The notes under the pieces: generated by a model
What the model was told of the DNA's origin: nothing
What the model saw: the letters and a program-made list of their open reading frames with translations, nothing else
The model's database searches: none
Made by a program: the position numbers and the translations under genes
Assembly: GCF_001613145.1 (NCBI RefSeq)
Contig: NZ_BDBU01000042.1
Coordinates: 1 to 64,000, forward strand
Direction of reading: 5' to 3'
Length of the DNA stretch: 64,000 bases
Source of the DNA: Nocardia jejuensis NBRC 103114
GTDB taxonomy: Bacteria; Actinomycetota; Actinomycetes; Mycobacteriales; Mycobacteriaceae
In this document: positions 53,401 through 64,000 of the stretch, piece by piece
How the letters are laid out: each line of letters begins with the position of its first letter
How positions within the stretch are numbered: the first letter of the stretch is position 1

Positions 53401-56400
53401 GAAACCGTCGGACGCCGTGGTGAGCACCAGCTTCGGGGCCGCGGTGTCCAGCACGGTGGCGATGCGCTCGGCCGGATGGCTCGGGTCGACCGGCACGTAG
53501 GCGCCGCCGGCACGCAGCACCGCGTACATGGCCACGACCAGGTCCACCGAACGCGCCATGGCGAGCACGACCAGCGATTCCGGGCCGACGCCCTCGGCGA
53601 TCAGCCGGCGGGCCAGGCGGTTGGAACGCTCGGACAGCTCCAGGTAGGTCAGGGACAGCTCGCCCGAGATCAGCGCGGTGGCGTTCGGGGTGCGCTGGAC
53701 CTGTGCGTCGAATCCCGCGTGCAGCAGGGTGTCCGAGACCTTCGCGCCGGTGGCGTTCCAGCTCTCGAGCACGTAGTCCAGCTCACCCGCGTCCAGCAGC
53801 GCGATATCGCCGACCGCGCGATCGGCGTCCGCGGTGGCGGCGCTGAGCAGGCGCAGGAACTTGGCCGCGAACTCGCGGACCGTGGCTTCGTCGAACAGAT
53901 CTGTGGCGTAGGTGAATTCGACGCGATAGGCCGAATCCTGCTCGATCACGGTGAGGTTCAGATCGAACTTGGCGAACGCCAGGTCGAAGTCGACCAGTTC
54001 GGCGTTCATGCCCGGCAGCGCGAGCGAACTCGCGCCGAGGTTCTGCATGAACAGGGCCACCTGGAACAGCGGGTGCCGGTTGCGGGCGCGGACCGGATTG
54101 AGCACCTCCACCAGGCGCTCGAAGGGGACGTCGCGGTGCGCGAAGGCGCGCAGATCCCGTTCGCGGGCATGGCTCACCAGCTCGGCGAAGGACTGCTCGC
54201 CGCGCACCTGGGTGCGCAGCACCAGGGTGTTGACGAACATGCCGATCAGATCGTCCAGGGCCGCCTCGCCGCGACCCGCGACGGGCGTGCCGATCGCGAT
54301 ATCGGCGGTGCCGGACAGGCGGGCCAGCAGGGCGGCCAGCGCGGCGTGCAGCACCATGAAGGGCGTGGCCCCGCAGCGCACGGCGACCGCGTCGACGGCG
54401 GCGCGCAGCTCGGTCGGGATCGACGCCTCGAAGGTCGCGCCCCGGTAGCTCGCGTCCGCCGGGCGGGGACGGTCGGCGGGCAGATCCAGCTGTGCGGGTA
54501 GGTCGGCGAGTTCGGCTGTCCAGAAAGCGATCTCGCGAGCCGAGAGCGATTCCGGATCGGATTCGGCGCCGAGCAGTTCGCGCTGCCACAGCGCGTAGTC
54601 GGCGTACTGCACCGCGAGGGGCTGCCAGCCGGGGGCGGAGCCGGACTGGCGGGCGGCGTAGGCCAGCACCAGATCACGCAGCAGCGGGTTGATCGAGAAG
54701 CCGTCCGCGGCGATGTGATGCACCACCAGCACCAGCGCGTGGTCATCGGCGCCCAGGCGTAGCAGTTGTAGTCGTAGCGGAACCTGTTCGGCCACATCGA
54801 AACCGCGACCGGCCGCAGCGAAGACCGTCTGCGGCAGCGCCCGCTCGTCCACCTCGACGGGAGTGAGGTCGAATTCCTTGGCGGCGTCGAAATCTCCGGT
54901 GGCGCGGATGATCTGGACCGGGCCGTCGGGGGTCTGCGGGTAGTAGGTGCGCAGGATCTCGTGCCGGTCGATCAGATCGGCGACCGCGGCGGCCAGGGCA
55001 TCGATGTCGAGCGCGCCGCGCAGCCGCAACGCCGCGACCACGTTGTCGACCGCGGACGGGTCGAAGCCGTCCGTCGTTGACTCGATTTCGTTGTGCGCCA
55101 AGCGATTGAGGAACCACATGCGCTGCTGCGCGGGTGAGAGCGGGATGGCCTCGGGCCGGGGACCGGCGAGCAACGCGGGGGCGGAACCCGCTGCGACGAC
55201 GCCGTTCTCGGCCAGCGCGGCCAGGGCCGCGACCCTCGGGCTGTCGAAGAAGTCGCGCACGTCCAGGGCGACGCCGAGCGCCTCTCGGATCCGGGAGATG
55301 GCGCGGGTGGCCACCAGCGAGTTGCCGCCCAGGGCGAAGAAGTCGTCGTGCGCGCCGACGCGCTCGACGCCGAGCAGATCGGCGAAGATCGCCGCGACGG
55401 CTTCCTCCGCGGGTGTGGCGGGCGCCTGGTAGGCGGTGCTCACCTCGGGGAACACCGGCTCGGGCAGGGCACGCCGCTCCAGCTTCCCGTTGACGCTCAA
55501 CGGCATCGTCGGCAATTCGACCAGGAGCGCGGGCACCATGTACGCGGGCACGTGCTCACGCACCGCGGCCAGGACCGCGTCGGTGTCGATCCGCTCGCCA
55601 CGTGCGGGCACCACGTAGCCGACCAGAGCCTGTTCACCGTTGGCGCGGGTGTGCAGCACCACGACCGCCTGCGACACGGCACTGTCGCTCAGCAGCGCGG
55701 TCTCGACCTCGCCGAGTTCGATGCGCTGACCGCGCAGCTTGACCTGGAAATCACTGCGGCCCACGAACTCCAGTTCGGCCGCGCCGCCGTCCACACCGGC
55801 GACCCAGCGCACCAGATCACCGGTGCGGTACATGCGGTCCCCGGCGGGACCTTCGAGATTGGCCACGAAACGGTCCGCGGTCAGGCCCGGGCGGCCGAAG
55901 TAGCCGCGGGACAGCTGCATTCCGGCCAGGTAGAGCTCGCCGACCACACCGGCGGGAACGGGACGCAGATCCTCGTCGAGCACCAGCAGCTCGACGTCGT
56001 CGCCGGCGGGACCCAGCGGGATGGAGCCGGTGTCGGCGGCGGTGACCTCGTGGTTGGTGACAGTGACCGCGACCTCGGTGGGGCCGTAGATGTTGTACAT
56101 CGTCGCGCCGCTGACGCTGCGGAAGTCAGCGGCGGTCGCGGCGGGAAGGACCTCGCCGCCGACATGCACGAAACGGAGCGAATCGGACAGACCCTCGTCC
56201 TCCGGGCCGACCTCGGCCATCAGCACCGACAGCATGGACGGCACGAAGAACGCACAGGTGACCTGTGATTCGCGCATCAGGCGCAGCAGGTACTGCGGGT
56301 CGCGGTGGCCGTCGGGTCCGGCGATCACCACACGCGCGCCGGACTGCAGCGGCCAGAAGACCTCCCACAGCACCGGGTCGAAGGTGATCGGCGACTTGAA

Positions 56401-57360
56401 CAGCATCACGTCCGAGCTCGAGAGCTGCAGGACCCGCTGCTGCCAGCGGTGCAGGGCCATGATGGCCCGGTGCGGGATGGCCGCGCCCTTGGGGCGGCCG
56501 GTGGAGCCGGAGGTGAACAGCACGCACGCGAGGTTGTCCGCACCCGGCTGGAACAGCTCGGGATCCTCGGCCGGGGACAGCAGTCGAGCCGGATCCGCGG
56601 CGAGTTCCTTTGCGGTGCGCTCGAATTCGTCGACGCGCAGCACCTGCACCGACGAATCGAACTCGGGCTCGTCGGCGATGGTGGTGAGCACCAGCGCGGG
56701 CTGGGACACCTCGAGCACGTAGGCGGTGCGATCGGCCGGGTGATCGGGATCGATCGGCAGGAACGCGCCGCCCGCCTCGAGGACGGCGTACATGCCGACC
56801 ACCACTTCGACGCACCGGCGCATCGCCACGCCGACCAGCACGTCCGGGCCGACACCCAGCGTGCGCAGGTGCCGCGCGAGAACCGTTGCGCGGGCGGCGA
56901 GTTCGGCGTACGTGAACTCGGCGCCCTCGAACTCGAGCGCCACCGCGTCCGGGGTGCGCCGCACCTGGGCGCGGAACTTCGAGGTGAGCGTCTCGACCGG
57001 AGCCAGCTTCGGATCGAGCACGTCGGCCGCGGCCTGCACCGCATCGTCGACCAGCGCCTCGAGCACGGCGGTCAGCTCGCCCTCCGCGCCGTCCATGAGC
57101 GCGGGCAACTGGCCCGACACCACGACCTGCACCAGCGCCTCGGGCTCCAGCGCGCCGCCCATGGCCTCGCTCAGCACAGCGAGTTCGGCGGCCAGCGCAC
57201 CGTAGACGATGCTCGCGCCGCCGTGCCGCAGCGCGACCCGCTCGGCGTCCAACTCCGCCACCAGTGGAATCAGACCGGGTAGATCCCCCACCCCGTAAGC
57301 GCGTCGCAAGGCCGTGGCGCGGCCGGTTCGGCTGGTAGTGATCGACTCCGCGTAGTGCAT
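38401..57360 (-). CDS. giant terminating NRPS, six modules plus thioesterase
   Basis: A 6,319-residue subunit. Approximate residues: A-domain stub 26-89; A1 123-637, T1 653-717; C1 738-1190, A2 1210-1707, T2 1723-1787; C2 1805-2250, A3 2278-2790, T3 2803-2863; C3 2888-3337, A4 3357-3847, T4 3870-3930; C4 3950-4393, A5 4405-4903, T5 4920-4980; C5 5002-5457, A6 5473-5967, T6 5980-6043; thioesterase 6063-6313 (GWSLGG serine, AMLD aspartate, ATHW histidine). Hand-aligned codes: A1 DPWFHGIVT, A2 DVWDFALVT, A3 DVWHFSLVD (serine), A4 DVWEHGAIS, A5 DALVIGGII (hydrophobic), A6 DLWHLILVS. All T domains keep the serine; no epimerase is seen. C2 has HHIAADA in place of HHxxxDG. The ATG overlaps the upstream NRPS stop by one base (TGATG), so translation is coupled. 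The released product may be linear or cyclic. Confidence 0.96.
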   Translation of the reverse strand: MHYAESITTSRTGRATALRRAYGVGDLPGLIPLVAELDAERVALRHGGASIVYGALAAELAVLSEAMGGALEPEALVQVVVSGQLPALMDGAEGELTAVLEALVDDAVQAAADVLDPKLAPVETLTSKFRAQVRRTPDAVALEFEGAEFTYAELAARATVLARHLRTLGVGPDVLVGVAMRRCVEVVVGMYAVLEAGGAFLPIDPDHPADRTAYVLEVSQPALVLTTIADEPEFDSSVQVLRVDEFERTAKELAADPARLLSPAEDPELFQPGADNLACVLFTSGSTGRPKGAAIPHRAIMALHRWQQRVLQLSSSDVMLFKSPITFDPVLWEVFWPLQSGARVVIAGPDGHRDPQYLLRLMRESQVTCAFFVPSMLSVLMAEVGPEDEGLSDSLRFVHVGGEVLPAATAADFRSVSGATMYNIYGPTEVAVTVTNHEVTAADTGSIPLGPAGDDVELLVLDEDLRPVPAGVVGELYLAGMQLSRGYFGRPGLTADRFVANLEGPAGDRMYRTGDLVRWVAGVDGGAAELEFVGRSDFQVKLRGQRIELGEVETALLSDSAVSQAVVVLHTRANGEQALVGYVVPARGERIDTDAVLAAVREHVPAYMVPALLVELPTMPLSVNGKLERRALPEPVFPEVSTAYQAPATPAEEAVAAIFADLLGVERVGAHDDFFALGGNSLVATRAISRIREALGVALDVRDFFDSPRVAALAALAENGVVAAGSAPALLAGPRPEAIPLSPAQQRMWFLNRLAHNEIESTTDGFDPSAVDNVVAALRLRGALDIDALAAAVADLIDRHEILRTYYPQTPDGPVQIIRATGDFDAAKEFDLTPVEVDERALPQTVFAAAGRGFDVAEQVPLRLQLLRLGADDHALVLVVHHIAADGFSINPLLRDLVLAYAARQSGSAPGWQPLAVQYADYALWQRELLGAESDPESLSAREIAFWTAELADLPAQLDLPADRPRPADASYRGATFEASIPTELRAAVDAVAVRCGATPFMVLHAALAALLARLSGTADIAIGTPVAGRGEAALDDLIGMFVNTLVLRTQVRGEQSFAELVSHARERDLRAFAHRDVPFERLVEVLNPVRARNRHPLFQVALFMQNLGASSLALPGMNAELVDFDLAFAKFDLNLTVIEQDSAYRVEFTYATDLFDEATVREFAAKFLRLLSAATADADRAVGDIALLDAGELDYVLESWNATGAKVSDTLLHAGFDAQVQRTPNATALISGELSLTYLELSERSNRLARRLIAEGVGPESLVVLAMARSVDLVVAMYAVLRAGGAYVPVDPSHPAERIATVLDTAAPKLVLTTASDGFGTEIAPLLRLDDLDLSEYAASKITDRERRATLQPEHPAYVLFTSGSTGTPKGVAVSHRAIANQMAWMQAEYGIGRTDVYLQKTPSTFDVSLWGYFLPLRVGAIMVLATPDGHRDARYLAETIAAHSVTLTDFVPSMLSVFAAHAEAGELDSLREVFVAGEAFPVETVTAFRAVCDATLHNLYGPTEAAVTVTYREADDLTPAVPMGEPEWNTQVYVLDSRLRPAPIGVPGELYLAGVQLARGYYRRADLTSDRFVANPFAARAGARMYRTGDLVKWTADGELAYLGRIDFQIKFRGQRIELAEIESALLSLPEVAQAAVRLITADTGDYLAGYVIRGEGTELDAAGLRERLTRLLPSYMVPTAVVELTEFPIGTSGKLDRGALPVPVLAAKRFRAPVDAAQRVVARVFGEVLGLPRVGLDDDFFALGGSSLLATQVTARTGAELGVRVPVRVLFEAGTVAGFAAAVGLLESAAPRPALLALPRPDRVPLSPAQQRLWFLNRLENEQDGPSLYNMPLVLRLTGTLDVTALEAAVLDVLARHDSLRTSYPSDETGPYQHLLDAAEVGLSLSPVPVRQDEVIAAVTGIAQAPFDVTSELPSRIALLVLDQDADEPAADEYVLVVVVHHIAADALSLRPLITDLMSAYHARLTGDEPGWAPLAVQYADYSLWQREVLGSATTPGDLAHQQLEFWRDTLAGAPAQLALPADRQRPAQPRNTGGAVDFTVPAEVAAGLRALAREHGSSLFMVVHASFAATLARLTGTDDIVIGTPVGGRGERELDDLIGMFVNTLALRTRVDTGDTFAELLAAVRAADLAAFANADLPFEQIVDELVTDRDTGAHPLFQVMLSYGESAGAITELALPGLTLNPIPLTDPTAKFDLQLVIEDGRDGELGGALRFATELFGENTVTSFLARWQRLLRAVAGDAAIRVGDVDLFDAAERELVLRTWNETAAEVDASHTLLSQFEQTVAATPDAVALSFEGTSLTYGEFADRVHRLARHLVEQGVGPDVPVALGMRRSLDLVIGMYAVVAAGGAYVPLDLDHPIERIRYILDTASPACVLTSGETGPAGELDVRTLGVRELRIDADAGVDLSGYSPAPLTDADRRAALHPSHTAYIIFTSGSTGRPKGVAVSHAAIVNRLVWMQAEYGLSPADVVLQKTPSTFDVSVWEFFWPARVGARLAIARPEGHRDPAYLAAIVAREGVTVAHFVPSMLEVYVSELESGSAPTDQETSLRMVFASGEALGAAPAQRLRALTGAEVHNLYGPTEAAVDVTHHRVTEADTVTVPIGRPVFNTAVYVLDSNLRPVPAGVPGELYLAGAQLARGYVARPDLSADRFVANPFETGARMYRTGDLVKWTADGELEYLGRTDFQVKLRGLRIELGEIEAALTAHESVAQAAVLVRSVPHAGEVLVAYLVAGPSTGIDTEALRAGLSERLPAYMVPAIFLVLPAMPVTSNGKLDRRALPEPTFEAAEFAEPTGDSEILVATVVAELLGLEQVGAGDDFFARGGNSLIATQLVARLSKATGLAVPLSAVFDASTVRELAARLIALADAGDTGAALPPVVPQERGDVVPLSISQQRMWFLNRFDAAGGGYNLPFALRLTGTLNVDAMRAAVGDLIDRHETLRTLYPEHDGVARQVVLPAGTRLVDLEPQPVDAAELPALAESLARTVFDVTAEVPLRVRLLRVADEPSTHVLLIVIHHIAADGWSLAPLTRDLAQAYVSRCADTAPRWTDLPVQYADYAIWQRDSLGSPDELTSVLARQLRFWERGLAGAPDVLALPTDRPRPAVHSNRAGAGTAVLDARLHAAVVEFAAANRVTPFMVLHTALAVLLARVSGTEDIVVGTPVAGRGDQALDELVGMFVNTLALRTPVPAGARLSEVLDRVRDADLAAFDHAAVPFETLVDALNPVRSQSHSPIYQVGFTMQNMAQPQFELRGLSIASLDAGVLPIQFDQDWTLSDRHEDGEPAGIDVHLHYATDLFDAETIADFLAWYERVLRALIADPRLTVGELELMSVAERGRLLSDRNATAMALPEETLADLLDRRAATDGVAVAVELDGATMTWSQLAERANRLARWLIREGIGPDDIVGITAERSLDMMVALYAVANAGAAYVPVDPAHPADRIAHVLTTSDAWLVLAVGGATVPELYGVHTVDIAALDTSEFSAEPIAAGERVCPVRPDNLAYVLFTSGSTGKPKGVGTSHRAIMNQLRWLENRYEVTGADRIMQRAPLAFDVSVWECFLPALTGAPLALLRPGGHLDLNYLAHRMREHGVTIAEHVPSVLAALVAEGHGDSLRSFRHLHTGGEALPAELLGALRTHVGGAVHNAYGPTEAAISAIYHEFTDADPDYEVAIGLPNWNTRSYVLDARMHPVPTGVIGELYLAGDQLARGYQDRGALTAERFVADPFGVPGARMYRTGDLVRWNRDGNLVYLGRNDFQVKLRGQRIELGEIEAALLAGGGVANAAVLLDRDTAGTECLVGYVSGTDLSADALLTHARAMLPAYMVPAHLVVLADMPRTSVGKLDRAALPKVEFTAAATAFRAPREGAEAMLAEIVSELLGGAPIGADDDFFERGGNSLLAMRLVARINAAFGRELGVRAVFEAPTVAELARHITGAASRTLPALIAGERPERIPLSAAQTRIWLLNRLDPASPAYNIPFAVRLLGDLDHDALRAALADVTARHEVLRTIYPMDAEGEGHQVILPPETVIDLPTETVDGSVVSRFYEFAAAGFDVTGELPLRAMLLRESESSHVLVAVLHHIAGDGASTDPLLRDVIVAYLSRAAGVAPGWEPLPVQYADYALWKREVLDAVGESELDYWRETLTGLPDELTLPVDRVRPPVPSYRGAVVRGRIGGGVGERLREIATRHHATPFMVLHAALATLLARLSGTDDIAIGTPVVGRDEPVLDGLVGMFVNTLALRTRPSLDRTFAELLTESRAVDLAAFAHATVPFEQVVNALGVTADQSRHPLFTVTLNYLDLDSGTHAVPGLVLEPVEFDDTVAKFDLTFSVGEELDSDGNLMVEIVYATDLYDESTARDLLRRFGRVLGTVTEDPNRTVGSIDVLSPGEQAAILARRGPAALRPRSLAEILHAAVDLDPAAPALIHRGEHVSYRELDERSSRLARLLIEYGVGAEDFVALSVPRSVESVVALFAVAKTGAAFLPVDPTYPADRIGFMLSDSGAAIGITIAEYADRLPGDMWVVLDDPEIGARLAALPGDRIAAGELVRPVHTDNAAWMVYTSGSTGRPKGVVVGNAGIIGIAAVHHDHSPTTSSSRVLHRTSPSFDANILELLMALPVGAALVVSPVEIIGGVELKELIESEGVTHGVFTPAVINTLDPDTLRGMPYLIVGGEGFGQDLVDRWGGTRELYNGYGPTEITIISHQSFPLRPNGRVVLGDLVNGQSAVVLDTRLRPVPDGAAGELYLRGPGLARGYHGRAALSADRFVADPYGEPGGRLYRTGDLVRWVRNPIEGQSEPTLEYLGRSDDQVKVRGLRIELGEIDSALIAHENVDFAVTIGHTGRSGDVSLVSYVVPAPGRVVDPEELRAFAGRSLISYMVPAVIMVIDAVPLTPMAKLDRKALPEPVFRTAAFRAPESEVELAVAETIAELLGAERVGLDDDFFALGGNSLSAVKLSARLTGRLGVEVAMRTVFEHPTVAALSATVDAEAAQLYISPPLLPRTGDGPVPLSLSQQRMWFLNRFDGDSSAYNMPMAIRLTGALDIPALEAAMADLVARHEVLRTVYPLTDSGPVQVILPAGEVELPSLTPVPVETADLYGVVTEFVSAGFDVTTAVPLRGRLFAVADTTDEYVLVVVVHHIAGDGASMAPLARDVMTAYAARQAGVAPAWTPLPVQYADYAVWQRARLGTQDDPHSLLSRQLAFWSEALAGLPDQLELPSDRPRPPVLSTEGGSVEFDLDPDLHDRLVKLGRANGATLFMVVHAAWALLLARLSGTTDIAVGTPVAGRGEDALDDLVGMFVNTLVLRTRVDSAADFAGLLAGVREADLAALSHADVPFERLVEALDPVRSTARHALFQVGFSFNNTETPELELAGLRIGAADFETTISQFDLHLVIADRYTADGAPDGLTASLTYSTALYDEATAAGFVGRLRQILNIAALTPEVPVGDYELLSVSERKRILHSWNDTGHAVDVAATLPALLDRAVAAAPGRIALVSDGAERVQLTYGELGARVNRLARHLISMGVGPEDRVGLAVRRSVDLVVAMYAVSAAGGVYLPIDPDQPADRIEYILGAADPVTVLTAGADLPLDTAQVRVDLLQAQGGVLSGYSSAPVTDAERRVPLRPDHAAYVIFTSGSTGRPKGVTVPHGAIANQLQWKTAEFGLGANDAALLKTPATFDLSVWEFWSAAVSGGRLIIATPDGHRDPDYLNDLMVREAVTTLHAVPSMLDALLTAGADMPAPPLRRVLAIGEALPAAVAQRFRRSHPRAALFNLYGPTEAAVSITNHHVTAADQLSVPIGAPEWNSRVYVLDARLRPVPAGVSGELYLSGAQLARGYFGRADLTSDRFVANPFEPGERMYRTGDLVAWNTSGELEYRGRTDFQVKIRGFRIELGEIEAALLAQPGLDRVAVLAKSDRLVAYLVGTELDPALVRAALSDRLPSYMVPSAFVVLDELPLNANGKLDREALPEPEFAPREFRSPATELESTVCRAFETVLEREAVGLDDNFFELGGNSLIAVRLAAELSAELGQRVPVVLLFTAPSPAAIVVELTRAAGALDMSAAFEVLLPLRPHGSGAPLFCIHPVGGVAWSFAGLAAGLDEDRPIYGLQSPTLGSDVPLPDSIEDWARRYVEEIRAVQPEGPYHLLGWSLGGVIAHAVAVLLQEQGQEIETLAMLDSSLDAEDVDDAAPVRIPVAELLGGLLGDVELTDADLEPAALAERLSALPEPFASVSAEQVARIIDSGVASLGLIARYRPRRFKGTLLYFAAAHDDPSGSIGVSGWTDVIDGRVLSFAVQATHWQMASPDSLAQVTRVLNATRRRTDNR
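57094..57285 (-). other. N-terminal A-domain-derived stub of the terminating NRPS
   Basis: Residues 26-89, just before a complete A domain. They look like the first strand-helix part of another A domain ([20 protein letters not shown]) that then stops. They align without gaps to the C-terminal stub of the upstream subunit, with 29 of 64 positions identical by hand count. Confidence 0.8.
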
Positions 57361-60300
57361 CAGAGGATTCCTTCCGACGTGCTTTCCGAGCGAAGAACCA
57401 GGGCCTGTGCCTGCTCCGAGAGCGTGCTCAGGACTCGGGCCAGACCCGCCCCGCCGAGGGCGGTCATGATGCCGGGCACCAGCCCGGCGAGTGCGACGTT
57501 CACCAGTGCGTCCGGCTTGGCCGCGGCACCCATGGCGCGAGCGGTGACGCCGATCTTGTCGGCGAGCGCGCGGTAGGTGACGGTGTGGTCGCCGTGTGCC
57601 AGCGCGACCGAATCGGGATCGATCGCCGCGGCGGCGGCGATCAGGGTCGGCAGGTCGGGCAGGTCCGCGGGCGCGTCCTGACGACGGGTGCGCTCCTGCT
57701 CGGTCCGGATGTCGATGGCCCGCAGGGGCGCCGCCGGATCCGCGAGAGCCGCGCGCAGGACCAGCAGCAGTCGCCGAGCCAGCAGGCCGATGGTCTCGGC
57801 GCCGAAAATGTCCGTGGCATAACCGAATCGCATGTTCAAGCCCACGACGCGACCGAGCTCGTCACGCCGCTCGATACCGGTGAGCTGCAGATCGAACTTG
57901 GCCTCGGACAGCTCCGGTTCGATCGCCTCGATCGCGAGACCGGGCAGTTCGACCGTGCCCGCCGGGATGTTCTGGAAGGCGAGCGCCACCTGGAACAGCG
58001 GGGAGACCGAACCGGACCGCGGCCGGCCGTTGGCGGCCAGCACGGCCTCCACCACCCGCTCGAACGGCACGTCGGCCTGAGCGAACGCGGCCAGATCCCG
58101 GTCGCGCACCTGCCGCAGCAGATCCAGGAACGAGAGCTTGCCGTCCACCTCGGTGCGCAGCACCACGGTGTTGACGAACATGCCGATCAACTCGTCCAGT
58201 GCCCGCTCGCCGCGACCCGCGATCGGCACGCCGATCGAAATGTCGCGCTGGCCCGAGAGTTTGGACAGCAGCACCGCGAACGCCGAGTGCACGACGCCGA
58301 ACAGGGTGGTGCCGTGCGCGCTCGCGAGCGCCGAGAGCTGCCCGGTGGTGTCGTCGTCGATCTCGAAATCGAGTTCGGCGCCGCGCATCTCGCGCCGCGT
58401 GGGACGGGGGCGATCGGTGGGCAGGGCCAGATGATCCGGCGCGGTGGCCAATTCGTCGACCCAGAAGCTCAACTGCCGCGAGAGCAGGCTGGCCGGATCG
58501 GTGTCCGAACCCAGCACCGTGCGCTGCCAGGCGGCGAAGTCGCCGTACTGGATCTCCAGCGGGGCCCAGCCGGGCTCCTGTCCGCCGAGCCGGGACAGAT
58601 AGGCCTGCACCAGATCCCGGGTCATCGGGACCACCGAGTAGCCGTCGGCGCTGATGTGGTGCATGACCACGATCAGCACGTGCTCCTCGGGGGCGAGCTC
58701 GAAGAGCCGGATGCGCATCGGCGGGGCCGCCGTGACGTCGAAACCGGCGGTGGCGATCTCGATCAGGCGCTGCTCGATCTCCTCCGGGGACGCCGGGGTC
58801 ACCGCGAGTTCGGCATTGAGCTCGTCGATACCGAGCACCAATTGCACCGGCTCGCCGTCCTTCTCGGGATAGCGGGTGCGCAGGATCTCGTGGCGGTTCA
58901 GCACGTCCCGCAGGGCCGCGGTGAGCGCGGGCACGTCCAGCGTGCCGGACAGGCGGATGGCGGCGGGCACGTTGTAGGCGCCGGAATCGGGATGCAGCCG
59001 GTTCACCACCCACATGCGCTGCTGAGCCAGCGACAGCGGAGCCGGGCCGGTATCGGTCCGGCGCGCCAGGGCGGGCAGCAGATCCGCGCGATCGGCGGTG
59101 GCCAGCCATTCGGCCAGCTCACCCACGGTCGGGGACTCGAACAGTGCCGCGACCGGAACCCGCACGCCCAGATCCGAACCCAGGCGGGCGGCCAGGCGGG
59201 TCGCCATGAGCGAATTGCCGCCCAGTGCGAAGAAGTCCGAGTCCAGGCCGACGAGCTGCGCCTCCGCGCCGCCGATCACCTCGGTGAAGCCCGCGGCGAC
59301 CGCGCGCTGCAGATCGGTGACCGGTTCCCGGTACACCGCCGCGGCGAAAACCGGCTCGGGCAGCCGGGCCCGGTCCACCTTGCCGTTGGCATTGAGCGGC
59401 AGCGCGGGCAGCACCGTGATCGCCGAGGGGACCATGTACTTCGGCAGCGCCGCGGCCAGGGCGGCCCGCAGGGTGACCGAAAGCGCCTCGTGCTGTGCGG
59501 AAGTGGCCTCCGGCACGGCGGCATAGGCGACCAGTCGCGCGCCCGCCGCGCCTTCGTGGGCCACCGCGACCGCGGCGCTCACCCCGGACTGCCGCAGCAG
59601 CGCGGTCTCGACCTCGCCGAGCTCGATGCGGAAGCCGCCGATCTTGACCTGGAAGTCGGCCCGCTCGACGTATTCGAGGGTGCCGTCGGCGCGCCAGCGC
59701 ACGATATCGCCGGTGCGGTACATCCGGCCCGGGACGAACGGGTCGGCCACGAAGCGGTCCGAGGTCAGCGCCGGACGGCCGTGATAGCCGCGCGCCAGCT
59801 GCTCACCGGACAGGTACAGCTCACCCGGCACGCCGACCGGAACCGGCAGCAGCCGGGAGTCGAGTACGTAGACCCGGCTGTTCCAGGCCGGCGCGCCGAT
59901 CGGCACGGCCTGCTGGTGCCGGGCGCGCACCTCGAAGGAGGTGATGGACACCGCGGCCTCGGTGGGGCCGTAGAGGTTGAAAAGCCGTGTGTCGCCGTGG
60001 CTCCGGTCCAGGAACTCCGCCGCCGTGGTGGCGGGCAGGGCCTCGCCGATGGCGAGGACCGCGCGCACCGAGGCCGGCAGCGCGCCGCCGGTCAGCATCA
60101 TGCCCAGCAGCGAGGGCACCGGATGCAGGACCGTGACGCCGTGCGCCTCGATCACCGCGCGCAGGCGGTCCGGATCGCGCTCGTCACCGGCGGCGGTCAC
60201 CACCAGGCTGCCGCCGGAGGTCAGCGGCGACCAGAACTCCCACACCGACAGATCGAAGGTGGCGGGCGTCTTGAGCATCGCGCGATCCGCCGAGCCCAAC

Positions 60301-63300
60301 TCGAAAGTGTCTCGCAGCCAGTGCAACTGATTGACGATGGCGGTGTGCGGGACGGTCACGCCCTTGGGGAGGCCGGTGGACCCCGAGGTGAAGATGACGT
60401 ACGCCGGATGCTGCGGGCGCAGCGGGCGAATCCGCTCGGCGTCGGAGATCGGCGCGGCGGGCAGGGCGTCCAGGTCGAGCCGGTCCACCTCGAGCACCGG
60501 TGCGTCGGTGGCGAAGGAGACGCCGTCGACAAAGGTGCTCAGCACCACGGCCGGAGCGGCCGTGTCCAGGATGTGGGCGATGCGCTCGGCCGGGTGATCC
60601 GGATCGATCGGCACATACGCGCCGCCCGCCTTGACCACCGCGTGCATGGCCACCACCAGGTCGATGCCGCGGCGCATGGCCAGCACCACACCTGTCTCCG
60701 GGCCGACGCCCTCGGCGATCAGCCGCCGGGCCAGACGATTGACCCGCGCGTCGAATTCCGCGTAGGTGAGCAGGGTTTCATCCGCCGCGTCCAGGACGGC
60801 GACCGCGTGCGGCGAGGCCGCCACCTGGGCGTCGATCAGATCCGCGAGGGTGACCGGTGCGAGCGGGTGATCGGTGTCGTTCCAGTCCCGCACGATCCGC
60901 CGGCGCAGGTCCGCGCCCAGTAGATCGATATCGCCGACCAACGTTTCCGGCTGCGTCGCAACGGTTTCCAGGACCCGGACCAGGGCCTCGAGCACGTGCT
61001 GCGCGGTGGCCTCGGTGAACAGATCGGTCGCGTAGCCCAGCGCGAGCTGCAGGCCGTCGGGTGCACCGGATTCGGCGTAGCGGTCCATCGCGAACAGGTG
61101 CAGATCGAATTGCGCGATGTGAGTGTCGAATTCGAGCTCGGACACGGTCAGATCCGGTAGTCGTAGCTCGGCGTGCTCGTAGTTCTGGAAGGACAGGCCG
61201 ACCTGGAACAGCGGGTGCCTGGCCTGCGAACGGACCGGGTTGAGCACCTCCACCAGACGCTCGAACGGCACGTCCGCGTGCGAGAAGGCGGAGATGTCGC
61301 CGGTCCGCACCCGCGCCAGCAGCGCGGTGAACGGCTCGGCGGGCTCGACCTGGGTCCGCAGCGCCAGCGTATTGACGAACATGCCGATCACGTCGTCCAG
61401 CGCACTGTCGCCGCGACCCGCGATCGGGGTGCCGACGGCGATGTCGGTGCTGCCCGACAGGCGCGCGAGCAGGGCACTGAAGGCGGCGTGCACCACCATG
61501 AACAGGGTCGCGCCGTGGCGGCGGCCCAGTTCGGTGAGTCCGGCGTGCAGTCCGGCATCCAGGGGCAATTCGATCTGCTTGCCGCGCAACGTCTGTCGCG
61601 CCGGGCGCGGGTGATCGGTGGGCAGATCCAGCTGATCGGGCAGACCGGCCAGCGCCTCGCGCCAGTAGGTGAGCTGCTGGGCCGCGACGGAGGTCTCGTC
61701 CTGCTCGGAGCCGAGCAGGGCGTGCTGCCACAGGGCGTAATCGGCGTACTGCACGGTCAGCGGAGCCCAGGACGGCGCACCGCCCGACAGCCGGGCGCCG
61801 TAGGCGAGCATCAGGTCGCGCACGAACGGCACCACCGAGGAGCCGTCGGCCGAAATATGGTGCAGCACACCGGCGAGCACGTGCTCACCGCTGAACTCAC
61901 CGGCGGCGTCCAGCACCCGCAGCAGTTCCACCCGGATCGGCACCTCGGCGGTCACGTCGAAGGTGGTGGTGAGGATCTCGGGGACCCGCACCGCCAGTTC
62001 GGCTTCGGTGACCGAGGTGGTGAGCAGGCCCGAGAACGCCTGTGCGACAGGCAGGATCACCTGGCTCGCGACACCGTCGATCTCGGGGTACAGGGTGCGC
62101 AGCGTCTCGTGCCGCTCGAGCACGTCGGTGAAGGCGTCGGCCAGGGCCGCGGTGTCCAGCGCACCGGACAGGCGCAGCGCGATCGGCAGGTTGTACGCCG
62201 TGGACTCGCGATCGAAGCGGTTGATGAACCACATGCGCTGCTGAGCGGGCGAGAGCGGCAGGCGTTCGGGCCGCTCCCGGGCCACCAGCGCCGGGCGGCG
62301 GGCCTCGCCGAGTCCCGATTCCACCAGTGCGGCAAGGCCGCCCACGGTGGGCGCCTCGAAAAGCGCGCGGACGCCGACGGTGGTATCCATCAGCGCGCCG
62401 ACCCGGGCGACGGCCTTCGCGGCCAGCAGCGAGCTGCCGCCGAGTGCGAAGAAGTCGTCGTCGATACCGACCCGCTCGGCGCCGAGCAACTCCGCGTACA
62501 CACCCGCGACGAGTTCCTCGGCCACCGTGCTCGGGCGGCGGTAGAGCGCACCCTCGAACACCGGCTCGGGCAGGGCCCGGCGGTCCAGCTTGCCGTTGGC
62601 GGTGAAGGGGATCTCCTGCAGCACCATGAAGGCCGCCGGAACCATGTAGGAGGCGAGGCGTCCGGTGAGACTCGCCCGCACCGCCGCCACATCGAGGTCC
62701 GCGTCGTCGGAGACCAGGTAGGCGACCAGCTGATCACCGCGGGTGGCGTGCGCGTGCTTGATCACCACGGCGCGGCGGATCTGCGGCTGCTCGGTCAGCA
62801 CCGATTCGATCTCGCCGATCTCGATGCGATAGCCGCGCAGTTTGACCTGGAAGTCGTTGCGGCCCAGGCACTGCATGGAACCCGTCTCGGTCCAGCGCAT
62901 GAGATCGCCGGTGCGGTACATGAGTTCGCCCGGCGACCAGGGGCAGGCGACGAAACGACCGGCGGTCAGGCCGGGCTGACCGCGGTAGCCGCGGGCCAGC
63001 TGCGGACCGCCGACGTACAGCTCACCGATCGAACCGACCGGCACCGGACGCAGGCGCTCGTCCAGCACCCACTCCCGCACGCCGGCGAACGGCGGGCCGA
63101 TGTGCAGTTCCTCGGTCACCGACCACGGGTGCGCCGCCTGCGTCACGCAGGTGGTCTCGGTCGGGCCGTAGACGTTCACGAAGGAACGACCGGCCTCGGC
63201 CCAGCGGCGCGCCAGCTCCAGCGGGCACGGCTCGCCGCCGACGATGGCGACCTGGACATCGGGGGTGTCGTGCGGGTCGACCGTACCGAGCGCCGACGGG

Positions 63301-64000
63301 GTCATGAACACGTGCGTGACCCGGTGCGTGCGGAGCACCTCGGTCAGCTCCGCGCCCATGGTGGCGTCCGGGGGCGCGACGACCAGGGTGGCGGCGGCGT
63401 CGATGGCCATGGCCAGCTCGCCCACCGAGATGTCGAAGGCCGGGGACGCGACGTGCAGCACCCGCGCCGCCGGGGTGAGGAAGAAGTGCTCGGTCTGCCC
63501 CGCGGCGAAGGAGGGCAGGCCCTCGTGGGTGACCATGACGCCCTTCGGCACGCCGGTCGAACCCGAGGTGTAGATGACGTACGCGACATCGGCCGGGCGC
63601 AACGGGCGAACCCGCTCCGCGTCGTCCACCGCATCGGCGGCGAATTGTCCTACTTCACTGAGGAATCCCGCATCGTCGAGCACCAGCCAGTCCACCTGCG
63701 CGGGCAGTCCGGCGTGCGACGCCGACACCGTGAGCCCGTACGACGCACCGGAATCGGAGACCATGCGCTCGATGCGATCAGCCGGGTACGCCGGATCGAC
63801 CGGAGCCCAGCCCGCGCCCGTCTTGGTGATCGCCCAGGTGGCCAGCACCGACTCCAGCGAACGCGGCATGCCCAGGGACACCAGGTCGCCCGGTCCGACC
63901 CCGCGTCCGATCAGCAAACGCGCCAAGCGATTCGACCGCTCGTCCAGTTCGCGGTAGGTGAGTTCACGGTCGCCGTCGACGAGCGCGATGCCGTCCGGCT
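57360..64000 (-). CDS. NRPS subunit upstream of the terminating NRPS, N-terminal part beyond window
   Basis: The frame is open to the right edge, where it enters within an A domain ([20 protein letters not shown]). Domains in the window: A-a about 64000-62560, T-a 62500-62310, C-a 62270-60880, A-b 60850-59340, T-b 59300-59110, C-b 59040-57690, then an A-domain stub of about 64 residues and a 34-residue tail. T domains carry LGGSSL and LGGNSL. C domains have HHISADG. Hand-aligned codes are A-a DIGFIGVCV (unassigned) and A-b DLWHLILVS, the latter identical to the last A domain of the next subunit. The protein ends after a C domain, so the module it begins is completed in trans by the first A domain of the following subunit. 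Confidence 0.95.
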   Translation of the reverse strand, partial: PDGIALVDGDRELTYRELDERSNRLARLLIGRGVGPGDLVSLGMPRSLESVLATWAITKTGAGWAPVDPAYPADRIERMVSDSGASYGLTVSASHAGLPAQVDWLVLDDAGFLSEVGQFAADAVDDAERVRPLRPADVAYVIYTSGSTGVPKGVMVTHEGLPSFAAGQTEHFFLTPAARVLHVASPAFDISVGELAMAIDAAATLVVAPPDATMGAELTEVLRTHRVTHVFMTPSALGTVDPHDTPDVQVAIVGGEPCPLELARRWAEAGRSFVNVYGPTETTCVTQAAHPWSVTEELHIGPPFAGVREWVLDERLRPVPVGSIGELYVGGPQLARGYRGQPGLTAGRFVACPWSPGELMYRTGDLMRWTETGSMQCLGRNDFQVKLRGYRIEIGEIESVLTEQPQIRRAVVIKHAHATRGDQLVAYLVSDDADLDVAAVRASLTGRLASYMVPAAFMVLQEIPFTANGKLDRRALPEPVFEGALYRRPSTVAEELVAGVYAELLGAERVGIDDDFFALGGSSLLAAKAVARVGALMDTTVGVRALFEAPTVGGLAALVESGLGEARRPALVARERPERLPLSPAQQRMWFINRFDRESTAYNLPIALRLSGALDTAALADAFTDVLERHETLRTLYPEIDGVASQVILPVAQAFSGLLTTSVTEAELAVRVPEILTTTFDVTAEVPIRVELLRVLDAAGEFSGEHVLAGVLHHISADGSSVVPFVRDLMLAYGARLSGGAPSWAPLTVQYADYALWQHALLGSEQDETSVAAQQLTYWREALAGLPDQLDLPTDHPRPARQTLRGKQIELPLDAGLHAGLTELGRRHGATLFMVVHAAFSALLARLSGSTDIAVGTPIAGRGDSALDDVIGMFVNTLALRTQVEPAEPFTALLARVRTGDISAFSHADVPFERLVEVLNPVRSQARHPLFQVGLSFQNYEHAELRLPDLTVSELEFDTHIAQFDLHLFAMDRYAESGAPDGLQLALGYATDLFTEATAQHVLEALVRVLETVATQPETLVGDIDLLGADLRRRIVRDWNDTDHPLAPVTLADLIDAQVAASPHAVAVLDAADETLLTYAEFDARVNRLARRLIAEGVGPETGVVLAMRRGIDLVVAMHAVVKAGGAYVPIDPDHPAERIAHILDTAAPAVVLSTFVDGVSFATDAPVLEVDRLDLDALPAAPISDAERIRPLRPQHPAYVIFTSGSTGLPKGVTVPHTAIVNQLHWLRDTFELGSADRAMLKTPATFDLSVWEFWSPLTSGGSLVVTAAGDERDPDRLRAVIEAHGVTVLHPVPSLLGMMLTGGALPASVRAVLAIGEALPATTAAEFLDRSHGDTRLFNLYGPTEAAVSITSFEVRARHQQAVPIGAPAWNSRVYVLDSRLLPVPVGVPGELYLSGEQLARGYHGRPALTSDRFVADPFVPGRMYRTGDIVRWRADGTLEYVERADFQVKIGGFRIELGEVETALLRQSGVSAAVAVAHEGAAGARLVAYAAVPEATSAQHEALSVTLRAALAAALPKYMVPSAITVLPALPLNANGKVDRARLPEPVFAAAVYREPVTDLQRAVAAGFTEVIGGAEAQLVGLDSDFFALGGNSLMATRLAARLGSDLGVRVPVAALFESPTVGELAEWLATADRADLLPALARRTDTGPAPLSLAQQRMWVVNRLHPDSGAYNVPAAIRLSGTLDVPALTAALRDVLNRHEILRTRYPEKDGEPVQLVLGIDELNAELAVTPASPEEIEQRLIEIATAGFDVTAAPPMRIRLFELAPEEHVLIVVMHHISADGYSVVPMTRDLVQAYLSRLGGQEPGWAPLEIQYGDFAAWQRTVLGSDTDPASLLSRQLSFWVDELATAPDHLALPTDRPRPTRREMRGAELDFEIDDDTTGQLSALASAHGTTLFGVVHSAFAVLLSKLSGQRDISIGVPIAGRGERALDELIGMFVNTVVLRTEVDGKLSFLDLLRQVRDRDLAAFAQADVPFERVVEAVLAANGRPRSGSVSPLFQVALAFQNIPAGTVELPGLAIEAIEPELSEAKFDLQLTGIERRDELGRVVGLNMRFGYATDIFGAETIGLLARRLLLVLRAALADPAAPLRAIDIRTEQERTRRQDAPADLPDLPTLIAAAAAIDPDSVALAHGDHTVTYRALADKIGVTARAMGAAAKPDALVNVALAGLVPGIMTALGGAGLARVLSTLSEQAQALVLRSESTSEGIL
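57465..57656 (-). other. C-terminal A-domain-derived stub of the upstream NRPS
   Basis: A 64-residue piece after the last C domain. It has the look of an A-domain N-terminus ([20 protein letters not shown], then [16 protein letters not shown]) but nothing of the rest of the domain. It is homologous to the stub at the start of the next subunit. A Ser/Leu/Ala-rich helical tail of 34 residues follows to the stop. Confidence 0.8.

Overview
The window is high-GC actinobacterial DNA, most likely from Nocardia or a close mycolic-acid relative. The reasons are a leucine-catabolism operon laid out like the mycobacterial fadE19/accA1/accD1 block, a DUF4254 gene, MspA-free small secreted proteins, and giant NRPS genes with an MbtH protein. 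All calls come from reading the sequence; no database search was run.

Left arm (1-14429, minus strand): one very large NRPS gene starts at a TTG at 14429 and runs off the left edge. Its first condensation domain is of the EntF/DhbF type, which normally accepts an acyl or aryl starter. Four complete C-A-T modules follow, two of which carry a serine code, and then a fifth C domain.

Middle (14430-37407): ordinary chromosomal genes. These are cobM; a TetR-DoxX pair with a clear operator; an F420-type PPOX oxidoreductase; a NarL-type two-component system divergent from a FtsX/LolD-like ABC transporter; a WYL regulator divergent from an internally deleted epoxide hydrolase, with a perfect palindrome between them; a DUF4254 gene; a six-gene leucine/acetoacetate operon (accD1, accA1, acyl-CoA dehydrogenase, MaoC hydratase, CitE-like lyase, acetoacetyl-CoA synthetase) divergent from its TetR regulator; two overlapping secreted-protein genes; a MarR regulator divergent from a paired SMR exporter; a SRPBCC protein; a tandem double TetR regulator; and a 72-residue unknown.

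Right arm (37621-64000, minus strand): a second NRPS assembly line. The upstream subunit (off the right edge) ends C-[A-domain stub]. The next subunit starts one base into its stop codon (TGATG), begins with a homologous stub, and has A-T-(C-A-T)x5-TE (6319 aa). MbtH follows, and then three tiny tandem ORFs of 31, 37 and 34 codons that share one amphipathic-helix plus G-S/T-G-S pattern, closed by a perfect hairpin terminator.

The two most unusual items are the paired homologous A-domain stubs at the NRPS subunit junction, with a third stub-like sequence at the left edge, and the family of three tiny peptides behind mbtH. The peptides recall the small signal-less mycomembrane proteins PorA/PorH of Corynebacterium. 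Both functional readings are inference.
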